The position numbers and the translations under genes are program-made. From CAYGDT01 sp964348745 (GTDB taxonomy: Bacteria; Patescibacteriota; Gracilibacteria; Peribacterales; Peribacteraceae): 12,552 nt of DNA. Each line of letters begins with the position of its first letter. The first letter of the stretch is position 1. Of the stretch, positions 12,478-12,552 are shown in pieces. The stretch is from positions 1 through 12,552 of the forward strand of contig CAYGDT010000041.1 of NCBI GenBank assembly GCA_964348745.1, given 5' to 3'. The notes below the pieces were generated by a model, which was not told the origin of the DNA, did no database searches, and saw only the letters and a list, made by a program, of their open reading frames with translations.

Positions 12478-12551
12478 GGACGATTAGCTCAGCTGGCTAG
12501 AGCGTTCGATTCACATTCGAAAGGTCACTGGTTCGAATCCAGTATCGTCCA
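12478..12551 (+). tRNA. tRNA-Val (anticodon CAC)
   Basis: Full cloverleaf: acceptor GGACGAT/ATCGTCC (7 bp), D arm GCTC/GAGC with loop AGCTGGCTA, anticodon stem TTCGA/TCGAA with loop TTCACAT (anticodon CAC at positions 34-36, reading GUG), variable AGGTC, T arm ACTGG/CCAGT with loop TTCGAAT. Discriminator is A, as usual for tRNA-Val. The next base at the window edge is C, so whether CCA is encoded cannot be seen. Confidence 0.95.
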
Positions 12552-12552
12552 C

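Overview
The window is compact and gene-dense, with moderate GC and short gaps. It looks like a chromosome of a Candidate Phyla Radiation (Patescibacteria) bacterium, perhaps of the Peribacteria/Peregrinibacteria type. This placement is an inference from gene style, the near absence of Shine-Dalgarno sites, secreted orphan proteins and dispersed GC-rich palindromes. TGA is used as an ordinary stop, which argues against the recoded Gracilibacteria/Absconditabacteria. No rRNA, CRISPR array, transposase or phage gene is visible.

Layout. Positions 1-4630 are read on the + strand: the 3' part of an SCP-x-type thiolase; a gene overlapping it by ATGA that fuses a DUF35 acyl-CoA-associated OB-fold domain to a guanylate-kinase-like domain; an exported Ser-rich, helical protein; a YgjP-type (M48-like) metallopeptidase; and an inositol-monophosphatase-family phosphatase. 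Positions 4634-12270 are read on the - strand. In order of increasing coordinate these are a Maf nucleotide pyrophosphatase, two tandem paralogous exported proteins, tryptophanyl-tRNA synthetase, a 549-bp gap full of inverted repeats, an RluA-family pseudouridine synthase, a small orphan, a GT-C membrane glycosyltransferase, a RelE/ParE toxin with its PHD antitoxin, and an unrecognised 200-residue protein. A tRNA-Val(CAC) on the + strand closes the window.

How the parts relate. In archaea a thiolase, a DUF35 protein and HMG-CoA synthase form one complex that makes HMG-CoA for the mevalonate pathway. The thiolase/DUF35 overlap here suggests the same chemistry, with mvaS expected just upstream, outside the window. 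Joining DUF35 to a kinase-fold domain is the most unusual architecture seen. Its GMP-pocket residues look altered, so its substrate is open.

Three window-wide patterns stand out. (1) Eight genes have a -10-like hexamer only 6-10 nt before the start codon and there is almost no Shine-Dalgarno sequence, so many mRNAs may be leaderless. (2) A dispersed palindromic repeat with core CCTGCCGGCCGTAGC or close variants occurs at least six times, twice inside open reading frames (rluA and the exported Ser-rich protein). (3) Two heptanucleotide tandem arrays lie inside the glycosyltransferase gene, which could make it phase-variable.
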